From: Lithospermum erythrorhizon
Taxonomy: Eukaryota > Streptophyta > Magnoliopsida > Boraginales > Boraginaceae
Length of the DNA stretch: 64,000 bases
Direction of reading: 5' to 3'
Assembly: GCA_019722365.1 (NCBI GenBank)
Contig: JADFUC010001740.1
Coordinates: 188,501-252,500, forward strand
Positions within the stretch are counted from its first letter, which is position 1, and each line of letters opens with the position of its first letter. Positions 36,800 to 54,404 of the stretch are shown here, piece by piece. The notes under the pieces were generated by a model. That model saw only the letters and a program-made list of their open reading frames with translations, was not told the DNA's origin and did not search any database. A program made the position numbers and the translations under genes.

Positions 36800-37909
36800 A
36801 ATCACATGTAATTCGTGATGTACATTTACATCGCGTAATTCGAGATCACAGCCTTGTGATTTGAAAATGCAGTATGCTTTGTCGAGAATGGTTGTGGTGT
36901 GCAGGGACTCAGGTGTCTCGCGTTGATCATAATCGTTCGATGTTGAGCATAAAGTATCGTTCAAGTCCTCAGCCGATCATATTATGTAATATGATACATG
37001 ATCACCATGATGACCTTAAATGGTTTATGTGTCAGCAATCCCCAGGCGGCTCGCGAATGATTTTTAAATCGAGCTTGGAGGCGCTCGAATGCACGTTGAT
37101 GTCCTTTCGACATCCTCACGATATTTGCAAACAACTTATGTGGTTCACTCACGAGGGAAGTCTAATTGATTTGACGAAAGTTGGAAAGAAGGGTAAGAAT
37201 ACCGTCAGCCAGATAATGCGCCATGTATCATAAGATTCGTTGATTCACAAAGAAGTTACGCTCTTGGTGTATTTCCTTGTTCAGCGTCGTGAATAACGGT
37301 GACATGCAGAAGGCGTTTATATCGTTCGTGTGCGCGAACATCCAGAAAATGCATCGAATCCATAAATCATGAGGCGTACGCTTCCAAAAGAGAATAACGG
37401 TGGTGGTTCACTATCCCTGCAGTAAATTGACGCTTCCCAATTTGTAGGACAATTTTTCCGATTCCCAATGCATCTGATCAATCGCGGCGATCATTCCGAG
37501 AGGAACCTGCCAAATACCGGCTAACATGCGGTATTCTTTGTAAATCATCTTCGTTTGGGGCTCGAGTACGTGCTCATCACCGATTGTATGATTCGCTACG
37601 AATCTCACACGTAAGCATTCAATATTTGTGGTATATCTATTTGATATATTAAATACACGCGTCGGTGAGACCTGCCCAATATGCTAACATTCGGCATGGG
37701 CGTAGTACGTTTGGCTAATGGCGATATGCCTTCTTTTCACAATATCAACTCTTTGAGTGAAGTAGTTGTCAACATTTGAAAGGTCGCCAACGATTCAAAG
37801 GAAAACATAATTTTTTTCAGCGTCGAAATCGTCGACGAAACATTGCCTCGTCATATGTAGGTTCATTGGAAAAGTAGTCATCAATCAATCTTTGGTTTCT
37901 TTGCGTCAT
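36800..37909 (-). pseudogene. Harbinger transposase (HARBI1-like DDE nuclease) pseudogene
   Basis: Read on the minus strand with frame changes, the text follows the plant Harbinger transposase. MTQRNQRLIDDYFSNEPTYD starts at 37,909; NVDNYFTQRVDIVKRRHIAI follows. GMIAAIDQMHWE (first catalytic Asp) is near 37,480, a broken NDIN motif (second Asp) near 37,315, FFPTFVKSIRLPS near 37,170, ERLQARF (third acidic residue region) near 37,080 and a VHHELHVILVKYI-like tail near 36,810. At least four frame breaks or stops prevent translation. The intact-looking plus-strand frame at 36,874-37,233 is its shadow. Confidence 0.75.
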
Positions 37910-38102
37910 GATCTCTTTCAAATATTTTCTACTCACCGAGATGCATTATCTTAAGAAATTTTTTGGGCGTAGCTCGCTTCATCGATTGAGGATATACCTT
38001 GATTCCCGAGATTACTTTTTTGTAGGCTTCGATATCCAAAAAATAAAATCAAAATGGATCCATTGAATTTCGTTTGAATTTAAAAAAAATAAAATTAAAA
38101 TT

Positions 38103-38450
38103 AAATTGAGTTAATTTTTAAAAGATAAGATCTGATTTTATAAAGAAGTTGAGTGGTTCATATCGGCCCAGTTTGAATATAAGACTTAAATTGAGTTAAT
38201 TTTAAAAGATAAGATCTGATTTTATAAAGAAGTTGAGTGGTTCACATCGACGGATTTGAAAATAAGAATTAAATTGAGTTAATTTTAAAAGATAGGATCT
38301 GATTTTATTGTGTGGTTGAAATCGACGGATTTGAAGATAAGAATTAGATTGAGTTAATTTTAAAAGATAAGATCTGATTTTATCGTGTGGTTGAAATCGA
38401 CGGATTTGAAGATAAAATTAAATTAGGTTAATTAAAAGATACGAGGAAAT
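38103..38450 (+). repeat. Tandem repeat inside the Harbinger element, units of 74-85 bp
   Basis: Four full units and one partial begin at 38,103, 38,188, 38,271, 38,346 and 38,420. Each starts with AAATTGAGTTAATTTTAAAA, then GATAAGATCTGATTTTAT, then a GTGGTT..ATCGACGGATTTGAA part. The first two are 83-85 bp long; the later ones lack about 10 bases (AAAGAAGTTGA-type text) and are 74-75 bp. The array lies between ORF1 and the transposase. Confidence 0.9.
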
Positions 38451-38759
38451 AGTTTTATTAGTAGCAAGCAAGTACATGGCTTGAGAAAAACATACTCGAT
38501 GTTGAAAAAAACCACAATAATTTTAGCCTTGGCATGTAAGTAGAAAACCAGCGTTAGCGGAGGACTAGATCGATTTTCAAACAGGTCGAACTTTCAGCAT
38601 TTCCAAAATTTGTTAGCTCTACTCGGCCGAGATGCTCCATTCTCTTAGCTTCATAAACATTTCCATCTTAACTTTTACTTTGATTATCTCCTATTGTTGT
38701 GCTTAAGCTAATATGTCCCACGTGGTTGAAACTCTTTTGTCACTTATATTGTTTAAAAT

Positions 38760-39700
38760 TCATTCCAACGCTTTCGATTCGGCCTTTTTGCCACCAACAC
38801 CTTTTTTCTTAGTTGCGTCCGCTTCGTTGGATGGCGATGGATTCCAACGCGATGTTTGAGTCGCGTCACTCGAGTACTCTCTTGGATCCTTTGCTACCCA
38901 GATCGATATTTCACTCCAACGACTTCCGTTTCCGTGGTTGATACCAAATACTGACTGCCATTCGAACATCAAATTGAAGTTACCATTCTTACGGCACACT
39001 TATAGTTCATGTGCTTTTGTCAATATATCATTCTCAGGCCACTTGACTTTGTTTAAATGCAACTTGCAGCGTTATCATGTAACTTGTCGTTAACCGATAT
39101 TTTGTTGATGTAGTTGAGAGAATGATTTTACGCGAGGCGGTTCCGTCGTAGTCTCGGAAGGAACAATGCTCGTCTACGATGTCGGCGATTTTCACGCCGA
39201 TATCTTCGGCTTTTCGATTTCTTGCAGCAATCTTTGTGCATTCGTATTTGATCCGACATTTAAAGTAGCACCAAATTTTGTTCGGTGGTCACGTTTGGGC
39301 TTTTCTTTCTAACGTTGGTCAAATCCTCCTGGAATGGACTATCTTCGTTAGCGCATTTCGTAGGACGGTGACATTTGTGTTGAAAATCACGAGGAAGTGT
39401 TGCTCGATATTTGGAACATTTTTCATTACCAGATTTAGCGTGTAAGGATTATAATGAGGTGGTTGAGAGGAATATTGCATCATAGATGCATAATAGGGAT
39501 GATAATTTGGTACACCTGAAGGCATATTGAAATTTGGCAAATTTGGTGGAAATCCGAAATTTGGGATATTTTGAGGACGTGGTTGATTGGAAGATTGATT
39601 ATCAAATTGATAATTAGTGGGATTTTGATAGCTAAAAGGGTAATTAGCGACTTTTGATTATTGAAATGGTGTGTAGGATCATTTCACTAAAAGATATTTA
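38760..39700 (-). pseudogene. Harbinger ORF1 (Myb/trihelix-like accessory protein) pseudogene
   Basis: The N-terminal part is Asn/Pro/Tyr/Gln-rich (YPFSYQNPTNYQFDNQS near 39,630, then PNFNMPSGVPNYHPYYASMM at 39,540), typical of plant Harbinger ORF1 proteins. The C-terminal part at 38,999-38,760 reads MCRKNGNFNLMFEWQ, then VAKDPREY, then RWNPSPSNEADATKKKG, matching the region often annotated as a GST T3-like or NAM-associated C-terminal domain. The middle is broken by frameshifts. In active elements this protein binds DNA and partners the transposase. Confidence 0.65.
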
Positions 39701-40364
39701 AAGATTAAAAACAAGAGTTTAGTAAAAAGATAATATAATAATTATATTGAAAAAAATGTGATTTTTTTATATCCAAATTGAATGAGAGTAGTCTCTATTT
39801 ATAGAGAAAAAAAAAATGATGAATTTTGGTAAAAACATTTTTTTTTAAAAATTAATTTGTTATCGATTGATCAAGAAATAATTGAGATGGGATAAAATGA
39901 GGAAAATCGAAATGAAGCGATGGCTTGGCGGCCAGCGTGGCGGCTCGTCTCATCTTCTGCCCGACATGGCTCTTCCAGCCTTGTCGGGGCGTGTCAACAC
40001 CGCCCAGCGAGCTGGCTGAGAACCGACACGTGTCATGGCGTGACTTGACCTCAATTATTCAGCAATTTGAAGCTTATTCTGGCAAATTTAATCATCAACT
40101 TTTCTATGGAATTATTGACACCCGATTGTATCAATTTTTTTTTCCTTCAACATGTTAAAAAATTATTCAACTATCATTGTGAGTAGTCTAAGTGTAGTAT
40201 TTGAAAAAGTTTAAATTTAGAAGCAAAATAGTAATTTCAATTATTTTAAACAGTGTTGAATGTGCTTTTAGTCCCCAAATTGTAAAACCAGTCGCACTGA
40301 CAAAGTCTATTAAGTCTGTCTTTCCATTTATCGTAGCTTTGGCTTCTCATTCACTCTCGGCAAC

Positions 40365-42443
40365 ATGCAGCATTTTAGCATCCTAAGGAACAATTTCCTC
40401 TGTGCGACAATTCGTCGAACACTTAACACCTCCTCTTCACCTTCCCATTTGAACTTGTTCTCTACCTATTTCTGCACACAAACCACATATGAAGAAAAAG
40501 AAACAAACGCAAGCAGTTTGAGTAGAAGAATCGAGAAGCTTCCTGGAGGCTTTGCAATTGGGTCTGCATTTCAAAGCTGGATGGGTGATGGCTTTCCCAT
40601 TACTAGAGGGAATATTTTCCATATCATTAATCGCTTGCGTAAACTAAACAATAATAAACGCGCCTTTCAGGTCCCCCTTCTACATTACTCCCGTCATTCA
40701 TTTCAATTGTCGTTTTCGTTTTTCCATATCAAACTTGCCAATTAATATTTCTTGCTAATTGTTTATAGGTTTTTGTGTTTTCCTAGATCGTGAAATTAAG
40801 TTTGCATCATGTTAGATTACTATCATCACTGGAAATATTATGTAATTATATGAAGTATAGGTTGAATTTATCTAGATTACTATCTATTTAGATATTGTGT
40901 TAATATAACCAATGCAGATTAGTTACTAAAACTGTTAGATGGTTCGCTTATCATCCGAGCTAGGTAGTTTTCATCAACCAAGTTTTACAGAGAAAACAGA
41001 TGATAGTAGCACGTACAGTTTTCAAGGTTTTAGTCTCGTTGCATTTCTGTAAATGTTTTTTTGAGTTCATGTAAACACATGATATGAGTTTGGATGATAA
41101 TCACATTGAAACATGTGAACGAAGCATGTATGATGCTTAATGATGAAAATATGAGCAATGAATGACTTTTGTTTTGGCAGGTCATGGAATGGGTGATTAG
41201 AGAGAGGCCATATAAGCCAACGGCATTGGACTACTCTTTTTTGTTAGAATTCACCACTAAGCTTCATGGGATTCCTCAAGGAGAGAGTCTTTTTTCTCGA
41301 ATCCCTTCCGAGTTCCAAAATGATTTAATTTATAACAATCTTGTGCTCGCATGCTTAGAGAAAGGTTTGATCAGGCTATCACTTGAGTACATGAACAAAA
41401 TGAGGGAATTGGAGCATCCTATATCTTACTTGGTGTTCAACCGTTTAATTATTTTACATTCTTCCCCTAGTCGAAAGAAATTCATTCCGAAAATCTTGAG
41501 ACAGATGAAGGCCGATAAGGTAACTCCTCATGTCTCCACGTACAATATTTTGCTGAAAATAGAAGCTAATAATCATAATATTGACGGCCTAATGAAAGTA
41601 TTTGATGAAATGAGGCAAGGGGAAGTTGAGCCTAATGAAATAACTTTCTGCATATTAGCTTCTGCACATGCTGTGGCACGATTGTATACTGCATGTGCAG
41701 CCTATGTGGAATCCGTAGAGAAGTCTATGACCGGAACTAACTGGTCAACATTAGATATCCTAGTTATATTATACGGCTATTTGGGAAACCAAAACAAACT
41801 GGAAAGAATTTGGGATGTCATTCAAATGTTGCCTAATGTTAGGTCGAAGAGTTTTCTGTTGGTTGTTGAAGCATATGGAAGGATTGGTGATTACAATCGA
41901 GCAGAAGAAATTTGGATGGAAATGAAATCAAAGAAGGGGTTAAAGTCAACGGAGCAATTTAATGCACTTATAGCAGTGTACTGTAAGCATGCACATATTA
42001 CAAAAGCAACACGGCTTTTTAAAGAAATGGAGAAATATGGATGCAGTCCAAATTCCATTACTTATCGACATCTGGCTCTTGGTTGCTTGAGAGCAAAGTT
42101 GATGAAGGAAGCTATTAAGACTCTTGAATTGGGGGCAGACCTCATAACTAACACTAAAGTCAAAAGCTCTACCCCATGGTTGGAAGCAACTTTATTTATT
42201 TTGGAGATATTTGCTGATCATGGTGATGTAGAAAATGTTGAGAAGTTGTTTAAGGAATTAAAGGAAGCAAGTTATACCCGGTACACCTTTGTTTACAATA
42301 TTTTGATCAAGGCCTATGTTAAGGCGAAGTTGTATGATCCAAATCTTTTGAAGAGGATGATTATTGGAGGGGCCAAGCCTGATTCAGAGACCTATAGTCT
42401 AATAAGGCTCTTAGAGCAATTTCACACTGAGGATACTGGCTAA
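40365..42443 (+). CDS. P-class pentatricopeptide repeat protein, predicted mitochondrial, two exons
   Basis: Exons 40,365-40,670 (306 nt, ending AFQ) and 41,181-42,443 (1,263 nt) join in phase 0 at a canonical GT..AG intron to give 522 residues. The first 35 residues are rich in Arg, Ser and Thr with few acids, as in a mitochondrial presequence. The body holds P-type 35-residue PPR motifs in tandem, such as VSTYNILLKIEANNHNIDGL, STEQFNALIAVYCKHAHITK and FVYNILIKAYVKAKLYD. There is no E, DYW or SMR tail. P-class PPR proteins bind organelle RNA by a two-residue-per-motif code and act in processing or stability. The sequence resembles the Arabidopsis At1g07590 type, from memory. A Harbinger element ends 176 bp upstream of the start codon, so its promoter is short or partly transposon-derived. 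Confidence 0.93.
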
Positions 42444-43999
42444 GTTCTTTCAGTCATAACTTGGTTCTGTTCTGAATACAATAATGCAGGATAATTTTAC
42501 GGATATGCTTTTGAACTTGGATAAATAGCTTATTCCGAGCAGATGGGGAAATTCACAGAGTGACTGAATGGTGGAGGAAATATGACGGCTTGTGTTTCCT
42601 ATCTTGACAGTTTGCAGAAGATGGTATGCTGCCTGGAGCATGAGGCCTCTAAAGTTGGAGAATCTATCATGCTACAGATGTAGATAAATTGAACTGGTTT
42701 ACTAGCCCCTGTCTGACCAAGATCGCCATTGAATGTGGGAAGGTGTTAACATGGAACACCAAGGCGAATTTCCATAGGACAGGATGATACCAGCATTGAG
42801 GAGAGACTTTTTATAAGCAAGCGGGTCGGGTGAGAGGTTTCAAGTCTGAATAAGCACTTTGTTGACTGTTAACTAATATTGGACTGTGTCAATAAGATGG
42901 TCTCAGAAAAAGAAGAAGCTTGGATATGGAAACAAATATAAAAAAATTTATGTTGTAGCCTTTCTATTTTTATGTTGTAGCTTTTTGCTAATACTGTATG
43001 TTCAATCTAATAAATTTAGTCCCACAATTCTCAATCTTAATTTACAGTTAAAAGAGTACTGCAAGTTGTTCGAGCTTATTAGTCATTAGGTCTTAGTCGT
43101 AGTGAATCTATCATTCTTTCCTGGACTAAAAGAATATTCCTGGGCGGTCGGTGAGATTTGTAAAGGGATAATCAAAGTGGATTTTTCCCAACCTAGCATT
43201 CTATTGTATGAAAAAAACACTAGTACCCGGAGTAATATATAATATTCAATGGGAGTACACTTGTAATAGACTACCAGTAATACTAATGTGAATATGAGAT
43301 GATGATGGCAATGCATATCTTGTTCTAGATAATTTCTGAACTGACTTCCCAACCATTACCCACAAGTATTTATTGCTACAAGAAAAGAGAACAGATTCTA
43401 TGCACAAAAAAGGACAAAATTATGATGGATTATGTTCCATTTCTGCAGGTCATACTTCCTTGGGTGAGACAGACAACTCTTTGACTATAATTTCTATTTT
43501 TAGTAGCTCACTTGGTATTTTGAAGATGGGCATGTTTCTCCTCTGGTACTTCCTAATTTTCTTGTTTTTTGTAAGGTATGTGCCAATTTTATTCATTTCT
43601 CTTCTCAGTTGATCCCGCAGTATAGTACAAAACAACTCTGATATTGTTAGTGTCCTGATGTTTAATTATGATGGCAGTTCCAGAAACACGTACTTCTATA
43701 TCAAAAAAGCGTATTGGTAAAAATATTTGGAAAAGGAAGGGGTAATGGACAACGTTAAAAGCTTTTTCGTCATGAAAGGCTCTTCCTGATTTTTAATTAT
43801 GTCCTAACGTATCAAAAGTAGCTGCTAATTACTTTATAAGTTCTCAGTTGTTTGCTAGCTCGTAAAGTACAGGATTGCCTTAAGTTGTATGACTCAGAAA
43901 TTTGTATACCTATTGGCCTTGATAGAGTAACTTAATTAGGACTGCTTGATTGTTAACTACCTAATACTGTTTTTCTTTCTTGATTCTTAGGACATCAAG
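42444..43999. other. PPR 3' UTR, intergenic DNA and receptor-kinase 5' leader
   Basis: 42,444 to about 43,050 would contain the PPR 3' UTR; AATAAA-like words occur near 43,008. No credible exon lies between 43,050 and 43,980. An acceptor (TTGATTCTTAG, ending 43,990) sits nine bases before the kinase start codon, which suggests a spliced 5' leader whose first exon lies somewhere in 43,000-43,900. Confidence 0.5.
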
Positions 44000-51521
<7,522 letters not shown>

Positions 51522-51578
51522 TGTTCAAGGTTGCGCCAGATTTGTCAGCGGGATCATGATAAAACCACGCTAATGGAA

Positions 51579-52234
51579 CCCCCAACAGTGTTAATAGTTA
51601 GAGCAAATTTTTGTTTGTTCCATTTTATGAATGTTATATATAACTTCGAGTTGTAGTTGTTTTGTGGAGGATGCCACATGTGTACTAAGTTATGTAAACA
51701 GAAAGGCTTCAAGTGTTAATGCTGGCAAATGGCAATATATGTACATAATGAAGAAAACAGAGAACATAAGCGTACTGCATTTTGTCCTAATCCCTACCAT
51801 CCTATGAACCTCCCCTGTTCCGTGAATTTGTATTATGGCGGTAATAATGGAGGGTTCTTCTGCAAGGTTCGTCCACGGAGGGTGAGTCTGGGCCTAAGAT
51901 CAGGCGAAAGGCATAATCGATGAACTATTCTGTTAGTATACACCACTTCGACACTTTCTATGAGTGAATACGTCTTGCTTAATCAATCCCCTACCTAAGA
52001 GGTACATTATGAAACTAAGACATCTACTTGCAAAGAGTAAACTATCTGTTTAAACATTAAAACCCCAACAGTTTAATCGTACATATACTCTTGGCAAAAT
52101 TTTCAAAATGCATCTCAAATCCTCAAACCTATCTGTTGATTTATTTTTATTTTTTTGTTCAGATGAGCAAGATTTTCATATCATTATTTGTAGATAGAAA
52201 GCAGAAATGAGAAGAGTGATGATACTAAGTAAAA
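51579..52234. other. Convergent 3' regions of the receptor kinase and RETICULATA-related genes
   Basis: The two genes meet tail to tail with 713 bp between stop codons. This stretch must hold both 3' UTRs and polyadenylation sites. No coding exon is supported; the frame at 51,729-51,923 (+) has no domain. Confidence 0.5.
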
Positions 52235-53359
52235 TCATTTGGATGAAGAGTCATTGTGGAACACAACATCATCAGCTACAGCCTCATTCAGCAATCTGTG
52301 TTTATCAATTGCAGATACATCTTCAACAACCGGCACCTTACTTTGTTGATCACCAACGCTCTGTGATCCGGTTAGCCTAGCTAATATGACAAAAGACATG
52401 CCTCCAAGTATGTTATTGAGGCATCTTAAACCCACAACCGAGGTCTTAAACACCACGGGAGGAACTCCATTGGCGAGCACAAACTCAATCCCGTTGAGAG
52501 TCTGATACCTGAGATTACTACTGACACCCATGTGAATGGCCCAGGTCATGGCATTCAACAGTGTTGGGGGTGGCTTGTTTGGTGTCTCGAAGTTCGGGTC
52601 CATCTTCTTCCTCGTAGCAATAAGACCATTAGAGAGAGCAGTCCCCGCAAGACCAGCAGTAAACCCGACAGCAGCAAAGAGAGTTCCTTTATACACAAGT
52701 GTACCTAAGCGTTCAAAGAGACCAAACGAACCAGGCTCAAACATATGGCTGGTAGGACAAGTAGCAAAAATCGATGGCAGGGTCTGGATGGAAGCAGTCA
52801 TAGTGGGTGCTAAAAGATACATGAGAACAAAGTTCATGATGGATCCAACAACCAGAGTGGAGAAAACAAAATCAAGCTCGTTGAGGCCAAAATTAGGCCG
52901 AGAGGCCATGTCTCCAATAACACAAGCGGTGACACCAACCAACTCCTCCATTACAACCTTGAAAGGGAACTGTGGATCAGCAGCAACCCTAGCCCTCCAC
53001 CCACTCAAGAAAGCCCCAACAGGTCCAAAATTGTCCCAAAAAGACGATGAAGACGAGTTCGACTCATCATCATTGCTACCACCCCCGTCTCCGCCACCAC
53101 CAGAACCCCCTAACCCCCCATTTCCACCACCACCTCCACTACCACCGGAACCCGTTAACCCCCCATTTCCACCACCACTACCAGCAACAGTAAAATACCG
53201 AAGTCTAGTCCGTGCCACCAAAGACGGTTGATTCAACAAATTGGTACATTGGTATAAGGAAGAACATGGAAATGCACAATTATCAAACTTCAAACCATAA
53301 ACGGAGAAATGCGGATTCTTGGCACTTGCTAGAGGAGAAAAACGGAGTTGGGCAGCCAT
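52235..53359 (-). CDS. RETICULATA-RELATED family protein (DUF3411), plastid, single coding exon
   Basis: Complete 374-residue frame. The first about 55 residues are rich in Ser, Leu and Asn with few acids, as in a chloroplast transit peptide. A Gly/Ser-rich linker (residues about 60-93) and an acidic/Ser stretch follow. The DUF3411 core starts at FWDNFGPVGAFLSGWRARVA and continues through FKVVMEELVGVTACVIGDMA, DFVFSTLVVGSIMNFVLMYL (membrane-like) and FGLFERLGTLVYKGTLFAAV. It ends with Ser/Lys. Relatives (RER3/RER4 group) sit in the plastid envelope; loss affects leaf mesophyll and veins, but the biochemical role is unsettled. A 5' UTR intron is likely: donor after 53,622 (TTGAAG then GTAACA) and acceptor before 53,408 (CTTTTTAG). 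The 231-residue plus-strand frame over this exon is a shadow. Confidence 0.93.
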   Translation of the reverse strand: MAAQLRFSPLASAKNPHFSVYGLKFDNCAFPCSSLYQCTNLLNQPSLVARTRLRYFTVAGSGGGNGGLTGSGGSGGGGGNGGLGGSGGGGDGGGSNDDESNSSSSSFWDNFGPVGAFLSGWRARVAADPQFPFKVVMEELVGVTACVIGDMASRPNFGLNELDFVFSTLVVGSIMNFVLMYLLAPTMTASIQTLPSIFATCPTSHMFEPGSFGLFERLGTLVYKGTLFAAVGFTAGLAGTALSNGLIATRKKMDPNFETPNKPPPTLLNAMTWAIHMGVSSNLRYQTLNGIEFVLANGVPPVVFKTSVVGLRCLNNILGGMSFVILARLTGSQSVGDQQSKVPVVEDVSAIDKHRLLNEAVADDVVFHNDSSSK

Positions 53360-53719
53360 ATATCAAGATTCTCCTCCACAAATCACAAGCAAGAATAGTA
53401 GAATACCCCTAAAAAGATATCAAACACTTTTATCACTTTCTTGAACTGAAAAAATTGATCATAAATATGAAATACGAAAAATAAACATACAAAAGGAATT
53501 AATTCATTATAAATAAGTGAGTGATTTGAGATATGAATAGAGAATACACATTTGAACAAACAATTAAAGTTCTTATTAAATAAAAGAAAATGGTTAAAAT
53601 GAATTAGCTTTAAATTGTTACCTTCAACTGGAAATGCTGTGTAGACGGGACAGAGTTGCAGAAAGATATGATGGGTTTAATCTGCTTCTCTATCTTCAGG
53701 CTATTCAGTTTTTTTACCT

Positions 53720-54404
53720 AGTTTGAAATAACATGTTATATCTTAGGAAACCTAACCGTCATTTCATAGAATTAAAATTTTACAAACTTAATTTGGTCAT
53801 CTGCATACCAACATATACTAAGAAGGCTTAAGCCATATGCTATCAAGGCTTATCCAACGCCAAGATTTAAAAATAGCATTATGAAATTCCCATTTTTTTT
53901 TTTTTAAAGTCTATGCAAATACCACTGTAGCTGTTACATTTCTGAAATCGTAGATCCTGACCTAAAACTCCTGCTCGAAAGATCCACCCAAAAAATATTT
54001 GATGTGCTCTTGCCGAAAATTTTAGCCGACATGATAATACCGGTCCGTCCGGATAGACCCTCCGGGTCAATAAACGGTCCGAACGGGAGAGCAATAACAT
54101 CACCCCGACCAACATGAAATCCACTCCAAGACCCGAACCTAAGCACCCAGTATCCGCCAAAAATATAATAGACCGGTTCCTTTCCAAAAGTTTTACCCGA
54201 TCTTAGTGGAATCCCTTGGTTTGATTTAAATTTGTATTCGTAATAGTTTTCTTTAAAGGTTTTATTATAACAAAATTTTGCAACACTACAATAACATTTA
54301 ATTTCTTTCACCAAAATTGAGGTATATTATACATATCGTAAAGTGATACATTAACGACAATCAATCATATAACCAAATTTTCATTAAATGCTATTGATGG
54401 TAAT
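53720..54404. other. Intergenic DNA, promoter side of the RETICULATA-related gene
   Basis: 53,623-53,720 probably holds the first, non-coding exon of the plastid-protein gene. A GC-richer patch at about 53,950-54,200 (CCGGTCCGTCCGGATAGACC and similar) stands out and gives two overlapping open frames on the minus strand without recognisable domains. I take it for a dispersed repeat. Confidence 0.4.

Larger units (their letters stand above)
36220..40188 (-). mobile_element. PIF/Harbinger transposon, full length but inactivated
   Basis: A 3.97-kb element with both genes of the superfamily on the minus strand: the ORF1 (Myb/trihelix-type) protein at about 39,700-38,760 and a transposase at about 37,909-36,800. 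Candidate termini are AGACTATTCTGATGCTAAAT at the left and, read on the other strand, GACTACTCACAATGATAGTT at the right; they agree at about two thirds of positions. TAA flanks both sides (36,217-36,219 and 40,189-40,191), fitting the 3-bp target duplication of this superfamily. Both genes carry frameshifts and stops. The right end lies 176 bp upstream of the PPR start codon. Confidence 0.7.

Noticed and set aside
36874..37233. 119-residue plus-strand open frame
   Set aside because: It is the shadow of the C-terminal part of the Harbinger transposase pseudogene, whose motifs read clearly on the minus strand.
40201..40386. 61-residue frame just upstream of the PPR start
   Set aside because: It overlaps the PPR start codon in another frame and lies in the probable 5' leader; no domain is visible.
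52536..53231. 231-residue plus-strand open frame
   Set aside because: It lies wholly antisense to the RETICULATA-related exon; its Pro-rich part is the complement of the Gly-rich linker, and it has no independent motif or splice signals.
53879..54314. Two overlapping minus-strand frames of 102 and 126 residues
   Set aside because: They come from a GC-richer patch of dispersed-repeat appearance, overlap in different frames and show no domain.
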